This document shows, one piece after another, positions 1 through 6,000 of a DNA stretch of 8,198 nucleotides. A model generated the notes under the pieces. It searched no databases and was not told where the DNA came from. It saw nothing but the letters and a program-made list of their open reading frames with translations. Source of the DNA: CAZWVM01 sp964637705 (GTDB lineage: Bacteria > UBA8481); assembly GCA_964637705.1 (NCBI GenBank), contig CAZWVM010000164.1, forward strand, positions 1 through 8,198, given 5' to 3'. Both the position numbers and the translations under genes were made by a program. Each line of letters opens with the position of its first letter. Position 1 is the first letter of the stretch.

Positions 1-3000
1 GCTTCTGCGTCTCCGACGCCGACTCGATCACCTTCAACTCGAACCGCTCCTACGGGAACGGCGACAATGGCTTCCGCGTGCAGAGCGGCGCGAACCACAT
101 CTCCTTCAACGCCGACACGGCAACCACGAACCAGGACCACGGATTCCAGATCCTCACCGACACCAACACGCTCTCGTACTGCCTCGCGGAGTCGAACGGC
201 CTGAACGGCGGATCGGCGGGCCAGGACAACTTCATCGTGAACGGCGGCGATTCGAACGTCTTCCGCTACTGCCAGGCGCGCCAGAGCGAGTCGGCCGGTT
301 TCTCCCTGGTGAACGGGGCGAACTTCAACACCTTCCACGGCAATGTCTCCCGCGAGAACAAGTCCTGCGGCTTCTGGATCGACGCTAAGGAGAACCGGTT
401 CGACTCCAACCTGGCGGCCTACAACGGCTGGCACGGCATGGTCTACTACGCCTCCGGCAGCGCCTGTACCTCGACACGCAACTGGATCATCGGCAACACG
501 GGCTCTCCCGGCCACGGCGTCCGCGTCTTCGGGGCCGCCTGCTCGAACGTCTTCACGCTGGACCTGTCGGAGCAGAACGCCAACGAGGGCTTCGCCTTCG
601 AGGAGAATTCCTACGGCAACAAGATGACCTACTGCACCTCGACCGCCTCGGTCTTCGGCTACGGCGTGAAGTTCGACAATGCCCCCTACTCGACGATCAG
701 CCGGTCCCTCGTCCATTCCAACAGTTCGGGCGGCGCGGCCGGGATCTACATCATCAGCTCGCGGAACTGCCTGATCGAGTCGAACGTGGTGCGCAACAAC
801 GCGGCCAAGGGGATCCAGCTGGAATACGACGACACGGGGACGCGCGTCGTGGGGAACAGCGTCTACGCGAACGGCAACGACGGCATCCTCGTCGGCAACT
901 GGTCCGACTCCTGCGTCGTCTCGGGCAACTATGTCGCCGCCAACGGCAACAACGGCATCGGCGTCTGGCAGGCCCGCAGTCTCCTCATCCACGCCAACGA
1001 CTGCGAGACGAACACGGCGAACGGCATCTGGATCGGCGGCCCGGCCTACTCCACGGTCATCACGGTCTCGAACAACGTCCTGAGGAGCAATTCGCAGAGC
1101 GGACTCGCGACGTCGGAACTGGGCGGCGCGAACAACCTGGTCTTCGGCAACCACTTCAGCGGCAACACGAACGCGGGCATCTACTACGGCAACGTCTCGA
1201 CGATGACCATCACGCGGAACAACCTGCTGGACGCGACGAAACTGCAGGGCGAGCAGGCGGCGGGCATGACGGCGACGCGTAACTGGTGGGGCACGCGCGA
1301 TTCCGTCGCCATCCAGGCCGCGATCTCGGGCACCCATGCCGGCGCCGTCTCATTCGCGCCCTTCCGGCTCGGTCCGGTCGACACCCAGGCCGGAGCCGAC
1401 ACCTACGCGCCCTCGGCGCCGTCGAACGTGGCGGCCTCGGGACTCATCGAGAACGTGACGGTCACCTGGGACGCGGTCGCGACGGACGAGGAGGCGAACG
1501 ATTTCGCCGTGAACCTGGCCGGCTATCGGATCTACCGGTCGGAGCAGGGCGACACCGCCCTGTGGGAATACCGCGGTTCGGTCGCCGCCGGCACGCTCAC
1601 CTTCAGCGATTCGAACTGCCAGGTGATGGAGGACTACCATTACCGCGTCACGGCCTACGACGCGACGGACACGGTGAACGAAAGCTGGTATTCGGACACG
1701 GCGCGGGCCTACACGGGAGACACCTCGGGTGCGAACAAGTGGTATGTCAATGACGGCACCTACGACGGCAACGATTCCTTCACCGGAGCGGTCGGAGTGG
1801 ACGCCAACCACGGGCTCCTGCCGGGCAAACCCCGCCTGACCCTGAACGCCGTCTGGCCCCACATCACCTCAGGTGACACGGTCTACATCGACGCCGGGAC
1901 CTTCACGCCCGGCGAGACGCTCTCGCTCGTCGGAAAGAGCAGCGTCTGGATCCTGGGCGTCGATTCCGGCAAGACGGTCGTCGACTTCGGCTCGACGACG
2001 CAGGAGAACTTCCGGTCGATGTTCTGCACCGGAGCGGCCTACGTGACCGTGCGCGATCTCCAGGTGAAGAACGGCTACTTCGGCCTCTATTTCCGCTTCA
2101 TCGACACGGGCGAGATCACGAGGGTTCGCGCCACCGCGAACAACAACATCGGCATCATTCTCGAAACCTCGTCCGATTCGAACGCGGTCACGAACTGCCG
2201 AGCCGACAACCAGACGACCTACGGCTTCTACCTCGGCGACGCCAACTTCTCCACCCTCCACGGCAACCTCGCCGACGCCAACGGTTCCTACGGCTACGCG
2301 CTCGTGGCCGCCTCCGATTCGAACATCCTGCGCGAGAACGTCTCGACGGGGAACCTCAAGGGCTACCTGCTCGAGAACTACGCCGTCGGCAACATGCTCT
2401 ACCGGAACGCCTCGAGCTCGAACACCGGCGCCGGCTACGTCATCGAGAACACCTCGTCCTACAACACCTTCCGCGAGAACACCTCGACGAGCGACGGCGC
2501 CCAGGGTTTCTACCTCTCGGACGACCAGTATGACGCCTGGTGCAACGTCTTCGAGTCGAACACGGTGACGAACCCGGGATGGGACGCCTTCTACGTGAAG
2601 AGCCACCAGTGCACCCTCACGCGGAATATCGTCAACGGCGGAACCGACAAGGGGATCTTCATCGAAGGCTCGAACGACTGCACGCTCGACACCAACACGG
2701 TCTCCCTCGCCAACGACGTGGGCATCCACGTCCTGAACCTGGCGCGCGCGACGCTCCGCGGCAACCACGTGGAACGGTCGAAGGTGGACGGGATCAAGCT
2801 GGAGAACGTGACAAATTGCTACGTCGAAGGCTGCACGACGCGACAGAACACGGCGGCCGGATTCGTCATCGGCGGCGGCAGCACGGGCATCCGCGTCTTC
2901 GGATGCACGAGCGTCGTGGACTCGACGGGAATCTACTCCGACGGCGGCGGCGGAAACACCTTCGAGCAGGTCTACATCGACAATTCGAAGGACAACGGCT

Positions 3001-6000
3001 TCCTCATCTACAACAACGACGATACCTACCTCCAGTGCACCGTCAACAGCCCCGGCGATGTCGCCGGGAACGCCGGGTTCAAACTGCAGGAGACCGCCTG
3101 CCGCAACCTCTTCATCTCGAACCGGGTCGTCGATCCGAATTCCTACGGATTCAACCTGACCCAGCAGTCCTGCACGAACGTCTTCCGACTGAACCAGGTC
3201 TCCGGCGCGACCGGGGCGGGCTTCTTCCTGGAGACTTCGGACGGAAACAACTTCACCTCCAACTTCACGACCGGGCACGGCAACGACGGTTTCAAGTGCG
3301 ACAACGGATCGGACTCGAACGGCTTCCACTCCGACTCGACCTCCGGCGGGACGCTCTCCGGATTCTCGGCCCTGGGCGGGTCGGTGAACAACGTCTACAC
3401 CTCCTGCACGGCGCTCTCCTCGGGTTCCCAGGGCTTCTACATGAACGCCAACGGCTCGACGCTCAGGCACTGCCTCTCGCGATACGCCACCCAGCAGGCC
3501 TTCCTGTTGCTCTCCGGGAGCGGCATGTCGATCACGGAATGCCGGGCGGAGTATCCGGCCAACGCCAGCTTCAACCTCTCCAGCGCCGACAACTGCCAGG
3601 TCACGGCCTGCACCTCGGTGGGATCGGGCAACGACGCCTACAAGGTCGAGGACGCCGACGGGAACGTCTTCTCGGGCAACCGGGCGGAGACGAGCCTCTT
3701 CTCGGGTTTCGCGATCCTGGGAACGTCGGTCAACAACCTCTTCAAGTTCAACACCTGCTCGGGCGCGCACACGGTGGGCTTCTACGTCGCCCAGAACGAC
3801 AACAGGCTCTACTCCAACCGGGCCTACAACTGCCGGGGCGACGGTTTCAGCGTGGACGGAGTCTCGGGCGTCCACCTCGTCGGCAACCAGTCCGACTCCA
3901 ACGCCGGCGCGCAGTTCGCCGTGCAGGCGGGCACCGCGAGCCTGACCTTCGCGAAGAACAGCATCTTCCTCCGCTCCGGAGCAACCAACGGCCTCTACTC
4001 GATGGTCGCCAACCTCCCCGCGGAGCGGAACTACTGGGGCACGCGCGACACGTCGGTCATCAAGAGCTACATGTACGGCGACGAGGGCCGTTCGGTGGAC
4101 TACCTGCCCTTCCGCCTCGGCCCCATGGACACGACGGTCACGACGGACTCGGTGGCGCCGGCCGCGCCCGACACGGTCGCGGCCGCCTCCTCGGGCTCCG
4201 AGACGGTCACGATCTCCTGGGCCGTCGTCACGGCCGACGAAGAGACCGACGAGAACAACACGAATCTCGCGGGCTATCGCGTCTACCGCTCGGTGAGCGC
4301 GGAGACGACGCTCTGGGGCTACCTCGGTTCGGTCCCCGCGGGCACGGACAAGTTCAACGACTCGGGCCTGACGGCGGGCACGACCTGGTACTACGTCGTC
4401 ACGGCCTACGACGACGTGACGCCGCATCTCAACGAGGGCTACTACAGCGCCTCGGCGAGCGCTTCTCCGCTCTTCCCGGTGATCGTGATCAGCGAGTTCG
4501 GGCTCGGCTACTACGACGACACGACCGACTCCTGCTTCGTCGAGTTCTTCATCAAGGACGACAACTCCGGCGGCGCGCCCGTGAACCTGAAGAACTGGAA
4601 GGTCTACGTCCAGACCTCGGGGAACCGCGCGCAACTGCGCAAGACCTTCGGGGACCTGATCGTCTCCGAGAGTTCCTTCGTCACACTCTACTTCCAGTCC
4701 GAAGGCACGGACGAGGCGACGGACGGGACGGACAGCCGGGCGAAGACCTACACGACGACGACGAATTCGGCCGGCTTCACCAACACGCGCGGCACGATCC
4801 AACTGGTCTCCACAACCGCCTCCGACACCCGGGACGCGGTCGCCTGGAGCGACCAATCGACGGCCCTAGGCGCCGAGATCGCCGACATGATCCAACTCCT
4901 GGTGACAGCCGGTCAATGGGGACCGGACAACACGCCGGCGAGCACGGCCTCGAACAGCGGCATTCTGCGCGACGGCGCCTCGCTCCGCCGCGACCTCTCC
5001 TTCTCGGACAACAACACGAGCGCAGACTGGTCGCTCGACAGCCAGACCCCGGGCAACATGCCGCTCGCGCGCTATGTCATCACGCCGAACATGGCGACGG
5101 TGACGGGCGGCGACTCCTTCAACATCTTCGTGGAGGCCATCGACGCCCGCAACGACACGATCGTCGGCGCGCGACTGCGCCCGCAGCTCACGGTCTCGAC
5201 CGGCGTCATCGTGCCGCAATACGTCCACTTCACCTTCGAACCGCCGGGCGGACTGGTCGAGGGCGACACGAACTGCAGCGCGGCGATCGTGGGCGCCTCG
5301 GGTTCGGTCACCTGCACGCTCACCTCCTCCTCCAACCGGACCGGCACCTTCACGATCTCGGTCCAGGCGCCGCACGACTCCTTCGAGGTCCTGATGCCTT
5401 CGAAGGTGATCCGCTCCGCGAACACGAGCCTGCGCGTCCGCGCGAGCGACCGCTTCGGCAACACGGCCTCCACGTTCACGGGCACGGTCTACCTGAACGT
5501 CGACTCCTACGCGATCACGCCGGCCAGCGTGACCTTCATTGCGGCGGACGCGGGCGACACGACCTTCCCGGTCCAGCTGTCCGGCGTCGGTTTGATCACG
5601 GTGACCTGCACGACGGCGACGGGCAAGAGCGGGTCCTGCTCGACCGTGCCCGTGCCGGACACCCACCTCGTCCTCTCGGAGTTCCTCGTCAACGACGACA
5701 ATCGGCCGTCGACGACGATCGACCGCGACGAGTATATCGAGATCCACAACCGCGGATGGTCCGTGCGCGACCTCACGAATTACACGCTGAAGATCGTCAC
5801 GTACACCGACGTCCAGACCTACACCTTCCCGGCCCTCAACCTGCCGGCCGGCAAGTTCGTCGTTCTGCACCTCAACAAGACCGGCGTCAACGACACGAAC
5901 TTCGGGGACACGGACGGCGCGGCGCACCTCTACGCGATCAACGCGGTGCCGCCGCTTTCGGACTACGAGGACGCGATCCCGCACTCGGCCTCGAGCGCGG

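Larger units (their letters stand above)
1281..1715 (+). repeat. Diverged internal repeat, copy 1 (helix cap plus FnIII)
   Basis: First copy of a roughly 435-base coding repeat whose second copy is at 4029-4466. Shared protein anchors in order are N[WY]WGTRD, PFRLGP, NLAGYR[IV]YRS, the GSVxAGT strand and VTAYD. In three anchor blocks totalling 23 codons, I count nine silent codon differences and two amino-acid changes. This indicates an old duplication kept under protein-level selection. Confidence 0.75.

Noticed and set aside
1..1382. Phage tail-spike or polysaccharide lyase identity for the beta-helix
   Set aside because: The fold is compatible, but no catalytic acid pair or phage-type head-binding or trimerisation region is visible, and the FnIII, LTD, Big_1 and PD40 context favours a bacterial surface protein. 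It remains unproven.
2540..2560. An internal ATG as a possible separate gene start
   Set aside because: No ribosome binding site or intergenic gap precedes internal ATGs, and the beta-helix continues unbroken across them in the real frame.
1869..4856. A 995-codon open stretch on the - strand, with neighbours at 1350-1862, 4866-5984 and 6015-8162 in the same register
   Set aside because: This register lies base-for-base opposite the real codons, so it stops only where the sense strand uses TCA, CTA or TTA. The breaks at 1350, 1869, 4866 and 6015 fall exactly on sense TCA, TCA, CTA and TCA. Its openness is a by-product of C/G-ending codons. The translations are Arg/Val/Gly/Asp-rich and match no family.
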